From Accumulibacter sp. (lineage in GTDB: Bacteria; Pseudomonadota; Gammaproteobacteria; Burkholderiales; Rhodocyclaceae), in contig JAIFKU010000031.1 of assembly GCA_020049495.1 (NCBI GenBank), positions 1-39,960 of the forward strand: 39,960 bases of DNA, written 5' to 3'. Position numbers and translations under genes: made by a program. Of this stretch, positions 1 to 8,392 are shown piece after piece. Position 1 is the stretch's first letter. Each line of letters starts with the position of its first letter. The notes under the pieces were generated by a model. It searched no databases, was not told the DNA's origin, and saw nothing but the letters and a program-made list of their open reading frames with translations.

Positions 1-5
1 TGAAA

Positions 6-19
6 CCCGACTTTGACAC
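6..19 (+). repeat. Left terminal inverted repeat of the IS
   Basis: CCCGACTTTGACAC, the exact reverse complement of 1878-1891. The similarity stops after 14 bases. Confidence 0.88.
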
Positions 20-109
20 CGCCAAGTAACACGCTCCTCGGAAAGCCGCATGGCGCAAGGCATTCGGCGAAGATGCCGAAATGGGTGTGTATCTAGGCGA
101 GAATAGTGC

Positions 110-1795
110 TCAATCCAGATTCAAGATTGGTTTTGGCGGCTTTATTTTCAGTGCTTTCAATCGGTTAGCGGCATCCGGCGAAGGCTCGGTCACCTGCCAG
201 ACACGACCATGGGGGCTAAACAATAGCGCCAGTTGGACCCGTTTCAGATCATCCCGGATAGTGCGCCACGTATCCTGACACGCGTGCTCGATGGTGCGTT
301 CAAGCAACAGGGACAACACCGTGATAGCGATGTGGGCATGAATGCGATGCGGCGCCCAGTGGAACACCGGACGCATCTTCAATCCGCTCTTCATGGTCCG
401 CCAGGCTTCTTCCACCCGCTGCTGCTGTTTGTAACCGAGCGCCATGTCTTCCGCCGTGAGCGTGTCGTCGTTACTATGCACGACGAACTTGCCGTCGAAT
501 CGTTCCAGTTCGGCGATGGCCTGTCGGTCGATCGCCAGCCCCTGCTTTGTCTCCTTCAGCAAGCGCCCGTAGCGTGCGCTGGTGCGCAAGGCGCAAACCC
601 GTTTCGTGTGGCCCTCTTTGGCCAGATCGGACAGGCTGGCCAGTTCCGCCTCCAACTCGTTCAAGAGTTCTTCCCGATGCGACTTCTGACGCGTGGCTTC
701 CAGCGGATTGAAACAGACCGCATAGCGTCGCCGTCGCTCACCCTCACCGACGATGACCTCCTTGACCTCCAGATTCTCGGCGACGGTGCGATAGCGCCCC
801 GGACGCGAGAGCACGTCCTCGGTGACTTCGTCACCACAGCGCATCGGCATCGCCAGCAGGTACTTTCCGCCGCCCTTGGATAGTGCTTGCAAGTTGGCCT
901 GCGAGACCATTCCGGCATCGCCGACGAAGAGGCAGCGGGTGAGTTGCCAACCGCGCAGGTCGTCCTTGACCCGGGCAACTGTGGTGACGTCGACCGTGTT
1001 GCCGGGAAACACCCAGTGGCGCACCGGGAATCCGTCCCGGGTGACGGCCATGCCGACCACGATCTGCGGTACGTCGCCGCGGCCGTTCTTGCTGTGACCA
1101 CGCTTGCGGGGAGCGGCGTAGAGCTTCTTGCCTGCCGTCGCACTGCCGTGAACCTGGCCATCCTTGTCGCCTTCGTCTTCCGCATCGATTTCGAAGTGCA
1201 GCGAGGTGGTGTCGTAGAAGATCACCTCCACGTCGAGATTGAGCAGGTCGGCCACGCGGTGGAAGATGGCTTGCTCGATGGCGTCCTTGTTCGCTTCCAG
1301 GAAGTCCATGGCGCGGTAAAGCTGGTGCAGTTTCAGATCCTGCGTCCCGTCGATATGGGCGTCTTCTTTGAGCCACTGTTCATGGCAGTAGAGTTTCGAG
1401 GCCGGGGCGCAGGCACGGTTAGCGACCAAGGCAAACAGAGCCCGCTCGACATCGAAGCCGAGATGCCGCGTGCCAGCCTGCTGCCGCACGATGGCGTCGA
1501 TACCTAGCTGCTTCCAGATGGCTTCGAGGACGTAGAGGTCGCCGTAGGGCCAGGCGCAGATCAGCCGCCAGTCGCCGCCGGCATCGACGATCTCTTCCGG
1601 CGAGCATCGGCGCAGGATGCTCTTGGCCAGTCGTCGCAGACGTTCAACCACTTCGGGATCGTCGCCTCGCCCGCAGTTGTGGACAATGCTCGCTTGCGAC
1701 CTTCCCTTGGCGGCATCCCAGACATTCTCCGCCAGTTGCAGGTAGGTCACGACGCTGCCATCCGCCCGCCGTTGTTTGCTCTCGCGTAGGTACAT
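110..1795 (-). CDS. IS1634-family DDE transposase
   Basis: A 561-residue cut-and-paste transposase of the IS4/IS1634 group that acts on the 14 bp ends of its own element. The RNase H-like DDE core is visible: a first Asp in DTTSLHFEI near residue 195, a second in VGDAGM near 294, and the Glu in a YKQQQRVEEAWRTMKSGL segment near 475, followed by an RPVFHW stretch typical of this family. The length is usual for the family and no stop or frameshift breaks it. The start is ATG at 1795, only about 80 bp from the right end. Several long ORFs in other frames of this GC-rich gene are shadows. The catalytic residues were assigned by eye. Confidence 0.9.
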   Translation of the reverse strand: MYLRESKQRRADGSVVTYLQLAENVWDAAKGRSQASIVHNCGRGDDPEVVERLRRLAKSILRRCSPEEIVDAGGDWRLICAWPYGDLYVLEAIWKQLGIDAIVRQQAGTRHLGFDVERALFALVANRACAPASKLYCHEQWLKEDAHIDGTQDLKLHQLYRAMDFLEANKDAIEQAIFHRVADLLNLDVEVIFYDTTSLHFEIDAEDEGDKDGQVHGSATAGKKLYAAPRKRGHSKNGRGDVPQIVVGMAVTRDGFPVRHWVFPGNTVDVTTVARVKDDLRGWQLTRCLFVGDAGMVSQANLQALSKGGGKYLLAMPMRCGDEVTEDVLSRPGRYRTVAENLEVKEVIVGEGERRRRYAVCFNPLEATRQKSHREELLNELEAELASLSDLAKEGHTKRVCALRTSARYGRLLKETKQGLAIDRQAIAELERFDGKFVVHSNDDTLTAEDMALGYKQQQRVEEAWRTMKSGLKMRPVFHWAPHRIHAHIAITVLSLLLERTIEHACQDTWRTIRDDLKRVQLALLFSPHGRVWQVTEPSPDAANRLKALKIKPPKPILNLD

Positions 1796-1877
1796 GGGCC
1801 CTATCGTAGAGCCTACGGGCTCCGAAAATCAACAATCCATGTATCTAGGGTTTTGGCGGCTCAATGCCCGGAAACCC

Positions 1878-1891
1878 GTGTCAAAGTCGGG
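1878..1891 (-). repeat. Right terminal inverted repeat of the IS
   Basis: GTGTCAAAGTCGGG, the exact reverse complement of 6-19. It is followed directly by TGAAA (1892-1896), the second copy of the presumed target duplication at 1-5. Confidence 0.88.
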
Positions 1892-1986
1892 TGAAACGCG
1901 CCGCGTTAATGTTGGTAAGGCCGGAACAAAATTCTCACTGCAACGAACCGACCGAGTATCGAACTCATACTAACCAGGAGATAAAA

Positions 1987-2322
1987 ATGCTCAAGAACAT
2001 CATCGCTTTTGCCGTCGCTGCTACATTCGGTTCCCTTGTTTTCGCCCAGGCTCCTGCCGCTGCTCCGGCCAAACCGGTTGAAGCCGTCAAGCCGGCTGTT
2101 GCGTCTCCGGCCCCTGCTGCCCTTGCCCCGGTGGTAACTCCGGCCGCCAAACCGGCCGTCAAGGCCGAAGAAAAGAAGGACGCCGTAAAGGGTGAGAAGA
2201 AAGCCAAGGTAAAACAAAAGGCAGCGAAGAAGACTGAAGCGTCACCGGTCGCCACGCCTGCCGCAACTGCCGCACCCACACCGGCCGCAGCCTCCGCTGC
2301 CGTTCCGGCGGCAAAGAAGTAA
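1987..2322 (+). CDS. Small exported Ala/Pro/Lys-rich protein
   Basis: A 111-residue protein of unknown function. Residues 1-20 form a Sec signal peptide (MLKN, hydrophobic core, VFA-QA cleavage). The rest is low complexity: Ala/Pro/Val stretches with repeated AKPV or AKPAV units, a Lys-rich middle (about 60-85) and an Ala/Pro tail. A basic, disordered periplasmic or envelope-associated protein is expected, somewhat like histone-like or cell-wall-linked Ala/Lys/Pro proteins, but I do not recognise a defined family. The start is fixed by AGGAG at 1976-1980 ahead of ATG 1987; an upstream in-frame start at 1864 would enter the IS. The gene is monocistronic and ends before a strong terminator. Its promoter region lies within 100 bp of the IS end, so the insertion may have altered its expression. 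Confidence 0.7.
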   Translation: MLKNIIAFAVAATFGSLVFAQAPAAAPAKPVEAVKPAVASPAPAALAPVVTPAAKPAVKAEEKKDAVKGEKKAKVKQKAAKKTEASPVATPAATAAPTPAAASAAVPAAKK

Positions 2323-2370
2323 TCGCGAGCAATAGTAGCTGCGCGGTCCGGCTCGCCGGGCGGGGCAACG

Positions 2371-2405
2371 AAAAGGGGAGGCCGGATATGCGGCCTCCCC
2401 TTTTT
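2371..2405. terminator. Bidirectional rho-independent terminator
   Basis: A hairpin with arms GGGGAGGCCG and CGGCCTCCCC, a short loop, A residues on its left and TTTTT on its right. It sits between the convergent genes ending at 2322 (plus) and 2430 (minus) and can serve both strands. Confidence 0.9.
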
Positions 2406-2429
2406 GCCGATCAGGATTCTGCGCTGGTC

Positions 2430-2876
2430 TTACTTTGCCTTGTCGACCAGGAAACTCACCGCTGCCTTGAGTTCGGCATCACTCAGATCAGCCGCACCAC
2501 CCCTCGGCGGCATGGCATTCTTGCCGTTGATCGCAGCCTTGAGCAGTGCGGCATTGCCGGTGGCAATCCGAGCTGCCCAAGCCGGTTTGTCGCCCGTCTT
2601 CGGTGCGCCAGCCAGACCAGCTTCATGGCAGGCCTTGCAGATCGAGTTGTAAATCGTCGCTCCGTCACGCGGTTTGCCATCGGAGATGGCGACGGCCTTT
2701 TGCATTTCCACCCGGGCGACGGGCTGGATGCGCAGTTCGGCGTCATCACTGTTGTCTGTTTTGGCGCCGCCCTTGCCGAGCATGGAAAGTGGCCAGATGA
2801 CAACAATCAGGACGATGGCCACGACAATGGTGATGAGCATGATTTTCTGCGAAGAGTATGGCTGCTTGTTATCCAT
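2430..2876 (-). CDS. Membrane-anchored class I cytochrome c (c5-like)
   Basis: A 148-residue monohaem electron carrier. A single membrane segment at about 12-32 (IMLITIVVAIVLIVVIWPL) anchors it to the cytoplasmic membrane with the haem domain in the periplasm. The haem-binding motif is C80-K-A-C83-H84, and M122 in NAMPPRGG is the likely sixth iron ligand. The AMPPRGG segment and the short C-terminal helix resemble the cytochrome c5 family. Likely role: passing electrons between respiratory complexes and a terminal oxidase or reductase; the partner is not shown by the neighbours. It is convergent with the upstream Ala/Pro-rich gene and separated from the flavin reductase gene by 77 bp on the same strand. 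Confidence 0.85.
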   Translation of the reverse strand: MDNKQPYSSQKIMLITIVVAIVLIVVIWPLSMLGKGGAKTDNSDDAELRIQPVARVEMQKAVAISDGKPRDGATIYNSICKACHEAGLAGAPKTGDKPAWAARIATGNAALLKAAINGKNAMPPRGGAADLSDAELKAAVSFLVDKAK

Positions 2877-2953
2877 TGTGGTTTCCCGGTTGATCTGCGA
2901 GCAAGTTCAATTCTAATTGATGCGCCGCAATCCTGCAGTTTTCCTGAGCGGAT

Positions 2954-3550
2954 TCAGCCGCCAGCCTTGCCGGCGTCAAGCTGGCAGTAGCGGCCGTTAT
3001 GGAAGAGCAGTGGCAACATGGCCTGGCCCTCGGCAAAACGCTCAACACGTCCGACAAAGATAAGGTGATCGCCACCCGGATAATGCGCCTCGTTCGTGCA
3101 TTCGAAACCGGCGCAGCAGCCTTCGATCAATGGCACGCCGCCAAGTCCAGCGAACCAGGGAATGCCCTCGAAGCTTTTGTTGCTGCGCGAAGCGAAGCGG
3201 TCGGAGATTGCCTGCTGGTCGACGGAAAGCACATTGACCGCGTAGTGGCTTGCATTACGGAAGGCTTCCAGATTCGGCGAACTCAGTGACAGGCTCCAGA
3301 GAATGAGTGGTGGCTCGAGCGAAACCGAGTTGAACGAACTGATCGTTACGCCGATCGGCTCTCCATCCGCTGAGCGTGCGCTGACAACGGTTACGCCGGT
3401 CGCAAAGCGGCCAAGCGTGCTGCGAAAATCGCGGCAGCAGTCGTTTTTGGACGAGGCAGGGCCGCGCCCGCTAGCGCCAGTCGGGTTGGACGGGTCGACA
3501 ACAGCCGTCGCCATCTCGGGGGTGTGCGCAGAAGCGCTGGTGTGGGTCAT
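2954..3550 (-). CDS. Flavin reductase-like (FMN-binding split barrel) protein
   Basis: A 198-residue protein of the flavin reductase / DIM6-NTAB family. Family members use NAD(P)H to reduce FMN or FAD, often for a partner monooxygenase. The fold's landmarks are present: FRSTLGRFATGVTVVSA (about 41-57), the flavin-loop segment GVTISSFNSVSLEPPLILWSL (about 66-86), and HLIFVGRVERF near the C-terminus. The first 35 residues are Ala/Pro/Ser-rich and not conserved in the family, so an internal start is possible; the annotated ATG at 3550 has GGAT-like purines upstream only. No monooxygenase gene is adjacent, so the partner is unknown. Confidence 0.8.
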   Translation of the reverse strand: MTHTSASAHTPEMATAVVDPSNPTGASGRGPASSKNDCCRDFRSTLGRFATGVTVVSARSADGEPIGVTISSFNSVSLEPPLILWSLSLSSPNLEAFRNASHYAVNVLSVDQQAISDRFASRSNKSFEGIPWFAGLGGVPLIEGCCAGFECTNEAHYPGGDHLIFVGRVERFAEGQAMLPLLFHNGRYCQLDAGKAGG

Positions 3551-3620
3551 CGGGCGATCCGGGTGAAATAAGGAGGCATGCTAAGATCGGTTCTGTTCAC
3601 AGAAGTTCAGGAGTTTCGTG

Positions 3621-3761
3621 ATGCTGTCGGTATCCATTGGCTACGTTCAGAACACTGTGGCAAGCGGCGTTGCATCAACCGAATTATCGCCTTGCAGCCC
3701 TTGGCTGTCGAGACACTTGAACAATCCTGCTGTTTTTCGCCGGTGCGTGCATGAGCGATGA
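3621..3761 (+). CDS. Possible 46-residue leader peptide overlapping mutY
   Basis: A short ORF with a strong ribosome-binding site, CAGGAG at 3608-3613, seven bases before ATG 3621. It encodes 46 residues (MLSVSIGYVQNT to VHER) and stops at 3759-3761, inside the first codons of mutY, which starts at 3751. The mutY start has no obvious Shine-Dalgarno sequence of its own, so ribosomes ending this ORF could restart on mutY (translational coupling). The peptide resembles no family I know. It may be real, or it may only be a ribosome landing site. Confidence 0.4.
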   Translation: MLSVSIGYVQNTVASGVASTELSPCSPWLSRHLNNPAVFRRCVHER

Positions 3762-4812
3762 TGCGTTTTCAGCCTGCCTGATTCGCTGGCAACAGAAACA
3801 CGGGCGCCATGACCTGCCCTGGCAGCAGACACGCGACGCCTATCGCATCTGGCTTGCCGAGATCATGCTGCAGCAAACACAGGTCAGTACGGTTATTCCG
3901 TATTACTCCCGGTTCCTCGAGCGTTTCCCGACGATCGAAGCACTGGCCCGGTCAGCGCTTGAACCGGTGCTCGAGCTCTGGGCCGGTCTGGGCTATTACG
4001 CTCGGGCGCGCAACCTGCATCGCTGCGCACAGGTCATTGTTACCGATTGCGCTGGCCAGTTCCCGAAAGAAGCACAAGCCATCGCCGAATTGCCGGGCAT
4101 CGGCCGCTCCACAGCGGCGGCCATCAGTGTGTTTGCCTTCGGGCAGCGTGCAGCAATTCTCGACGGCAACGTCAAGCGTGTTCTGGCGCGTTGTTTTGGC
4201 ATTGAGGGTTTTCCCGGCTCGGCGACTACGCAAAAGGAAATGTGGCGGCTGGCCGACGCGCTGCTGCCGGCCAGAAACATTGGGGCTTACACGCAAGGCT
4301 TAATGGATCTGGGCTCGACGCTGTGCAGCCGGCGCAAGCCATTCTGCAATGCCTGCCCGATGCACGAAATCTGCATTGCCCGGCGCGAAGGACGGCAGGC
4401 CGAATTACCCGTTGCCAAACCAAGAAAAGTGCTGCCTGAACGCGAAACAGGCCTGCTGATACTTACGGATGGAAATCGTGTGCTTCTTGAACGTCGGCCA
4501 CCGGCAGGCATCTGGGGCGGACTGCTGACCCTGCCCGAAGGCGGCGTGGCCGAAGCACGAGAGTTAACTCGGCGTTACGGTTGCCGACTGCTGGCGATGC
4601 AGGCCTTGTTGCCGTTCAGGCACACCTTCAGCCATTTTCACCTGCACATTCAGCCGCTGCTCTGCCGTGTCGAGGTAAAGACCCGGCTGGTGGCCGAAGC
4701 CGGCTGGCAGTGGCTTGAATATGAAGCGATCGAAACGGCGGCGCTGCCGGCACCGATCAGGTTCTTGCTCAGGACGATGGCGCAGAGGGTGGGACAGGAA
4801 GCGCAAGAATAA
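3751..4812 (+). CDS. mutY: Adenine DNA glycosylase MutY
   Basis: A 353-residue base-excision repair enzyme that removes adenine mispaired with 8-oxoguanine. Catalytic E37 (LAEIMLQQTQV) and D138 (ILDGNVKRV) fall at the same positions as in the E. coli enzyme. The helix-hairpin-helix is LPGIGRSTAAAI (114-125). The 4Fe-4S cluster ligands are C192, C199, C202 and C208 in the C-X6-C-X2-C-X5-C pattern. The C-terminal NUDIX-like 8-oxoG recognition domain (about 230-345) is present. Length is normal. It overlaps the short ORF at 3621-3761 and is convergent with the following regulator gene. Confidence 0.97.
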   Translation: MSDDAFSACLIRWQQKHGRHDLPWQQTRDAYRIWLAEIMLQQTQVSTVIPYYSRFLERFPTIEALARSALEPVLELWAGLGYYARARNLHRCAQVIVTDCAGQFPKEAQAIAELPGIGRSTAAAISVFAFGQRAAILDGNVKRVLARCFGIEGFPGSATTQKEMWRLADALLPARNIGAYTQGLMDLGSTLCSRRKPFCNACPMHEICIARREGRQAELPVAKPRKVLPERETGLLILTDGNRVLLERRPPAGIWGGLLTLPEGGVAEARELTRRYGCRLLAMQALLPFRHTFSHFHLHIQPLLCRVEVKTRLVAEAGWQWLEYEAIETAALPAPIRFLLRTMAQRVGQEAQE

Positions 4813-4843
4813 GCTGCTGCGCACACCGGCGGCCTCATTTTGG

Positions 4844-5644
4844 TTAAGACGTCGTACGACTATTCGAGGTCTCAGAGGGCTGTGCGTCCTGCATCATCTT
4901 TACTTGCTGATCTGCTGCCTCGCTGGCGCGGCGCAGCCTTTCGCTGCTGTTGGAGAGATGCATGCGCATGCTCGCGCGCGCCATTTCAGGGTCCTTTCGC
5001 GCAATCGCATCGAGGATATACTGGTGTTCGCGATTGGTCCGGTACAGATAATCCTGGGCGGGTTCCGGCGATAATCTCGTCGTATCCAGGCGCGTGCGGG
5101 GTATCGTCGTGGTGCCCAGATGGCGGTAGAAATCCTCAAAATACTTGTTGCCTGTGGCCAGCGCGATCTGCAAATGAAACTGGAAGTCCGCATCTACGGA
5201 GCTCGCCCCTTTGTTGATGTTCTCTTCAATGGTTTCGACGGCGCGCTGCATCAGTTCGAGGTGTTCCTCCGAGCGGCGCAACGCGGCGAGGCCCGCCGCT
5301 TCGGTTTCCAGGCTGATGCGCAATTCCAGCATGGCCAGCACGTCACGGATCGTGACGACAGTTGTCAGATCCGGCGAAGACAGGGTCGAAGCCGGAAGGG
5401 GCAAAGCAAACGTGCCTATGCCATGCCGGGTTTCGACAAAACCGGCGGCCTGCAATCGGGACATGGCTTCACGCACGACGGTGCGACTGACGCCTTGTTC
5501 GGCCATGACTTCGGGTTCGGTAGGAAGTTTGTCGCCTGGTGCGTAAAGGCCGCGGCGGATCTTCTCGCTCAAATCATTCATGACCTCCTGGGCAAGGCTA
5601 CGAGAGCGTTTTCGAGGCAGGGCGGGAGTCTTTGATGCGTCCAT
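4844..5644 (-). CDS. FadR/GntR-family regulator of the aldarate cluster
   Basis: A 266-residue transcription factor. The N-terminal winged helix-turn-helix spans about 15-80, with the family pattern LPTEPEVMAEQGVSRTVVREAMSRLQAAGFVETRHGIGTF. An FCD all-helical ligand domain follows (about 105-235). ATG 5644 is chosen; an in-frame TTG 13 codons upstream has no ribosome-binding site. The gene is divergent from gudD and the aldarate genes, so it most likely controls them in response to glucarate, galactarate or a downstream keto acid, as a repressor. The ligand and mode of action are inferred from context only. Confidence 0.88.
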   Translation of the reverse strand: MDASKTPALPRKRSRSLAQEVMNDLSEKIRRGLYAPGDKLPTEPEVMAEQGVSRTVVREAMSRLQAAGFVETRHGIGTFALPLPASTLSSPDLTTVVTIRDVLAMLELRISLETEAAGLAALRRSEEHLELMQRAVETIEENINKGASSVDADFQFHLQIALATGNKYFEDFYRHLGTTTIPRTRLDTTRLSPEPAQDYLYRTNREHQYILDAIARKDPEMARASMRMHLSNSSERLRRASEAADQQVKMMQDAQPSETSNSRTTS

Positions 5645-5968
5645 GATGGCAGTCGATCCGGCTAGGTAAATTTCCGCTTGCAAAATGATACGGAATAATT
5701 ATACTTCGAAATCAGACGTACGACGACTTATGAGAAGTGAGTTCGAGAAAATAATATTTTCCGGATAAAAATGCCTGCCGAGATGCTGGTTACAGCGGAA
5801 TATTGAACAGCATCAGCCAGATGATGATCGGTGGCGGCAAGGCCGCGCATCAATCCACCGTCCATCAGCTCACGACTGCGGCGGAAGTGCGATCCGATGC
5901 GGCTAAGCCTTGGCCGCATGATCGCCTGATCCGGGAATTATCTGAATAATCTGTTATTGGAGATTTTT
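5645..5968. promoter_or_regulatory. Divergent control region between gntR and gudD
   Basis: About 320 bases with no convincing gene. It must hold promoters for both the regulator and the gudD operon. An ORF of about 42 codons starts at 5821 without a ribosome-binding site and was not accepted. The best operator candidate is at 5716-5726. The AT-rich stretch 5750-5770 could hold promoter elements, but no clear -35/-10 pair stands out. Confidence 0.5.
5716..5726. promoter_or_regulatory. Candidate FadR-type operator
   Basis: ACGTACGACGA fits the FadR/GntR half-palindrome pattern TNGTNNNACNA at every specified base except the first, and is centred on the palindrome CGTACG. It lies in the gap between the regulator gene and gudD. 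Such short matches occur by chance, so this is tentative. Confidence 0.3.
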
Positions 5969-7318
5969 GTGAGTCAGAACCAAACGAATTGCGGCGGGGC
6001 TCCGAGCATTACCGGGATGCAAGTGATCCCGGTCGCTGGCCAGGACAGCATGGAACTTAACCTGAGCGGAGCTCACGGCATCTACTTCACGCGCAACATC
6101 GTCATCCTGAAGGACAGCGCCGGCAATACCGGACTCGGTGAAGTGCCGGGCGGCGAGAAGATTCGCCAGACCATCGAAGACGCCCGTCCGCTGATCATCG
6201 GCAAGACGTTGGGTGAGTACAACAACATTCTCAACGCCATGCGCAAGACCTTTGCTGACCGCGATGCCGGTGGCCGCGGCCTGCAGACCTTTGATCAGCG
6301 CACGACCATTCACGCGATCACGGGTGTTGAATCAGCTTTCCTCGATCTGATGGGCCAGTTTCTGAACGTGCCGGTGGCTTCTCTCCTGGGCGAAGGCATG
6401 CAGCGCGATGCCGTCGAGATCCTCGGTTACCTCTTCTATATCGGCGATCGCAAGAAAACTACGCTCAACTATCGCAGCGAACCGGGTGCCGACAACGATT
6501 GGTTCCGTCTGCGCAATGAGGAAGCATTGACCGCGCAATCCATCGTGCGCCTGGCCGAAGCGACGCACGATCTTTACGGTTTCAACGATTTCAAGCTCAA
6601 GGGCGGCGTGCTTTCGGGTGAAGAAGAAATGGAAGCCATCATCGCGCTGCACGAACGCTTCCCGCAGGCGCGCATCACGATCGATCCGAACGGCGCGTGG
6701 TCGCTGGAAGAAGCGATCCGCCTGTGCTGCGACAAGCATGGCATCCTCGCCTACGCTGAAGATCCGTGCGGCGCCGAGAACGGATTCTCGGGCCGCGAAG
6801 TGATGGCCGAATTCCGCCGCGCCACCGGGCTGCCGACGGCGACCAACATGATTGCCACCGACTGGCGTCAGATGGCGCACTCGGTCCAATTGCAGTCGGT
6901 CGATATCCCGCTCGCCGATCCGCACTTCTGGACCATGCAGGGCTCGGTACGCGTGGCGCAGATGTGCAACATGTTCGGCCTGACCTGGGGCTCGCATTCG
7001 AACAACCATTTCGACATCTCGCTGGCCATGTTCACCCACGTTGGTGCTGCGGCGCCGGGCAAGGTGACGGCCATCGATACCCATTGGATCTGGCAGGACG
7101 GGCAGCGGCTGACCAGGGAGCCGCTGAAGATCGAAGGCGGCTTGATCCGCGTCCCGGCCAGACCGGGGCTCGGTCTCGAGATCGATATGGTGGAAGTGGA
7201 GAAAGCGCACCGGGCCTACAAGGCCATGGGCCTGGGCGCACGCGATGATGCGGCGGCCATGCAGTACCTGATTCCGAACTGGAAATTTGACAACAAGCGC
7301 CCGTGTCTGGTGCGCTGA
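5969..7318 (+). CDS. gudD: D-glucarate dehydratase
   Basis: A 449-residue enolase-superfamily enzyme that dehydrates D-glucarate (and L-idarate) to 5-keto-4-deoxy-D-glucarate. Residues matching the E. coli active site are all present at the same spacing: K211 in FKLKGG, D239 in IDPNGAW, E270 in CGAENG and N293 in TNMIA as magnesium ligands or bases, and H343 in [10 protein letters not shown]. Start choice: GTG at 5969 has GGAG at 5959-5962 six bases upstream, while the in-frame TTG at 5957 overlaps that site. It is followed 12 bp later by garL, its pathway partner, and is presumably controlled by the divergent FadR-type regulator. Confidence 0.95.
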   Translation: MSQNQTNCGGAPSITGMQVIPVAGQDSMELNLSGAHGIYFTRNIVILKDSAGNTGLGEVPGGEKIRQTIEDARPLIIGKTLGEYNNILNAMRKTFADRDAGGRGLQTFDQRTTIHAITGVESAFLDLMGQFLNVPVASLLGEGMQRDAVEILGYLFYIGDRKKTTLNYRSEPGADNDWFRLRNEEALTAQSIVRLAEATHDLYGFNDFKLKGGVLSGEEEMEAIIALHERFPQARITIDPNGAWSLEEAIRLCCDKHGILAYAEDPCGAENGFSGREVMAEFRRATGLPTATNMIATDWRQMAHSVQLQSVDIPLADPHFWTMQGSVRVAQMCNMFGLTWGSHSNNHFDISLAMFTHVGAAAPGKVTAIDTHWIWQDGQRLTREPLKIEGGLIRVPARPGLGLEIDMVEVEKAHRAYKAMGLGARDDAAAMQYLIPNWKFDNKRPCLVR

Positions 7319-7330
7319 CAGGAAATCATC

Positions 7331-8110
7331 ATGACCAATATACAAGCCTATACCGCTTTCCCCAATCAGTTCCGCAGCGACCTGATTGCCGGCAAGCAGC
7401 TGATCGGCTGCTGGTGTTCGCTGGCCAGTCCGATCACTGCGGAAATCATCGGCCTGGCCGGGTTTGACTGGCTGCTGCTCGATGGCGAGCACTCGCCCAA
7501 TGATGTGCTGTCCTTCATCCCGCAACTGATGGCGCTGAAAGACAGCGTCAGCGCGCCGGTCGTCCGGCCGCAATGGAATGACACCGTTGAAATCAAACGT
7601 CTGCTCGATGCCGGCTTCTACAACTTCCTGATTCCCTTTGTCCAGTCGGCTGAAGAAGCGCAACGTGCCGTCGCCGCCACCCGCTATCCGCCCGAAGGCG
7701 TACGAGGCGTGTCGATCGCGCAGCGCAGCAACCGCTACAACACCGTGAAGGATTATCTGAAGATCATCAACGACAACATTACGGTAATGGTCCAGATCGA
7801 GAATCGTGCGGGCGTGGAAGCGATCGACAGCATCTGTGCGGTACCCGGTGTTGATGGCATTTTCATCGGCCCCTCCGATCTGGCCGCCGCCTATGGCCAT
7901 CTGGGTAATCCTTCGCATCCGGAGGCGCAGGACGCGATGCAGACGGTATTCGACCGGGCCCGGGCGCAAGGCAAGCCGGTCGGCATTCTCGCTCCGGCTG
8001 AAGCCGATGCCCGTCGTTACATCGAAATGGGAGCGAGCTTCGTCGCTGTTGGCAGCGATCTGGGCGTTTTTCGTAGCGCTACGCAAGCGCTGCGCGACAA
8101 ATTCGTGTAA
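7331..8110 (+). CDS. garL: 5-keto-4-deoxy-D-glucarate aldolase
   Basis: A 259-residue HpcH/HpaI-family class II aldolase that cleaves 5-keto-4-deoxy-D-glucarate to pyruvate and tartronate semialdehyde. It is very close to E. coli GarL throughout: IGCW near the start, [27 protein letters not shown] and [17 protein letters not shown]. Catalytic H54 and metal ligands E157 (QIENRAG) and D183 (GPSDLAA) sit at the positions expected from GarL with a four-residue offset. It follows gudD by 12 bp and should be cotranscribed. No garR or garK lies in this cluster; see the aldo-keto reductase. Confidence 0.95.
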   Translation: MTNIQAYTAFPNQFRSDLIAGKQLIGCWCSLASPITAEIIGLAGFDWLLLDGEHSPNDVLSFIPQLMALKDSVSAPVVRPQWNDTVEIKRLLDAGFYNFLIPFVQSAEEAQRAVAATRYPPEGVRGVSIAQRSNRYNTVKDYLKIINDNITVMVQIENRAGVEAIDSICAVPGVDGIFIGPSDLAAAYGHLGNPSHPEAQDAMQTVFDRARAQGKPVGILAPAEADARRYIEMGASFVAVGSDLGVFRSATQALRDKFV

Positions 8111-8392
8111 CAGTTCATCATGCCGTGCAAAGCACTGAACATGCAAGAAGTTTCAAATGAGCAATCCGGGTTAATGTCTTCAGGGCCATCCTGATTTAAA
8201 GCGCCGACAAGAGTGCCGAGCAAGCTGGGCAATGAAAGCGGATAAGAAAGTGCGAGACTGGAGCGTCCAACGGTCGGCTTTGGAACAGCGGATCGGCACT
8301 TGGAATATTTCGGTGACACGGAAAAGGGTGCATCTTGTATCCCGAGGATGCGCTTGAGACGAGCGGGATTTTTACTAGAGAGGAGCAACACC

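Larger units (their letters stand above)
6..1891 (-). mobile_element. Complete IS1634-type insertion sequence
   Basis: An 1886 bp insertion sequence. Its ends are perfect 14 bp inverted repeats, CCCGACTTTGACAC at 6-19 and its reverse complement at 1878-1891. Just outside lie identical pentamers TGAAA at 1-5 and 1892-1896, read as the target-site duplication; it could be longer because the window starts at base 1. One uninterrupted transposase gene fills most of the element on the minus strand. Family knowledge: IS1634 (IS4-like) elements have ends of this size and 5-6 bp duplications. The intact reading frame, matching ends and matching duplication suggest a recent and possibly still mobile insertion. 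The right end lies about 95 bp upstream of the next plus-strand gene. Confidence 0.88.

Noticed and set aside
233-883. Plus-strand open frame inside the IS
   Set aside because: Antisense to the transposase gene; no family features.
5821-5949. 42-codon open frame in the gntR-gudD gap
   Set aside because: No ribosome-binding site and no family resemblance.
6332-8146. A 604-codon open frame on the minus strand
   Set aside because: It is antisense to gudD and garL, which are securely identified. It is Arg/His/Asp-rich as expected of a GC-rich shadow frame and matches no family.
8339-8373. Terminator-like hairpin followed by T in the tctC leader, possible attenuator
   Set aside because: The stem is only six bases (ATCCCG/CGGGAT) with a 19-base loop; too weak to call.
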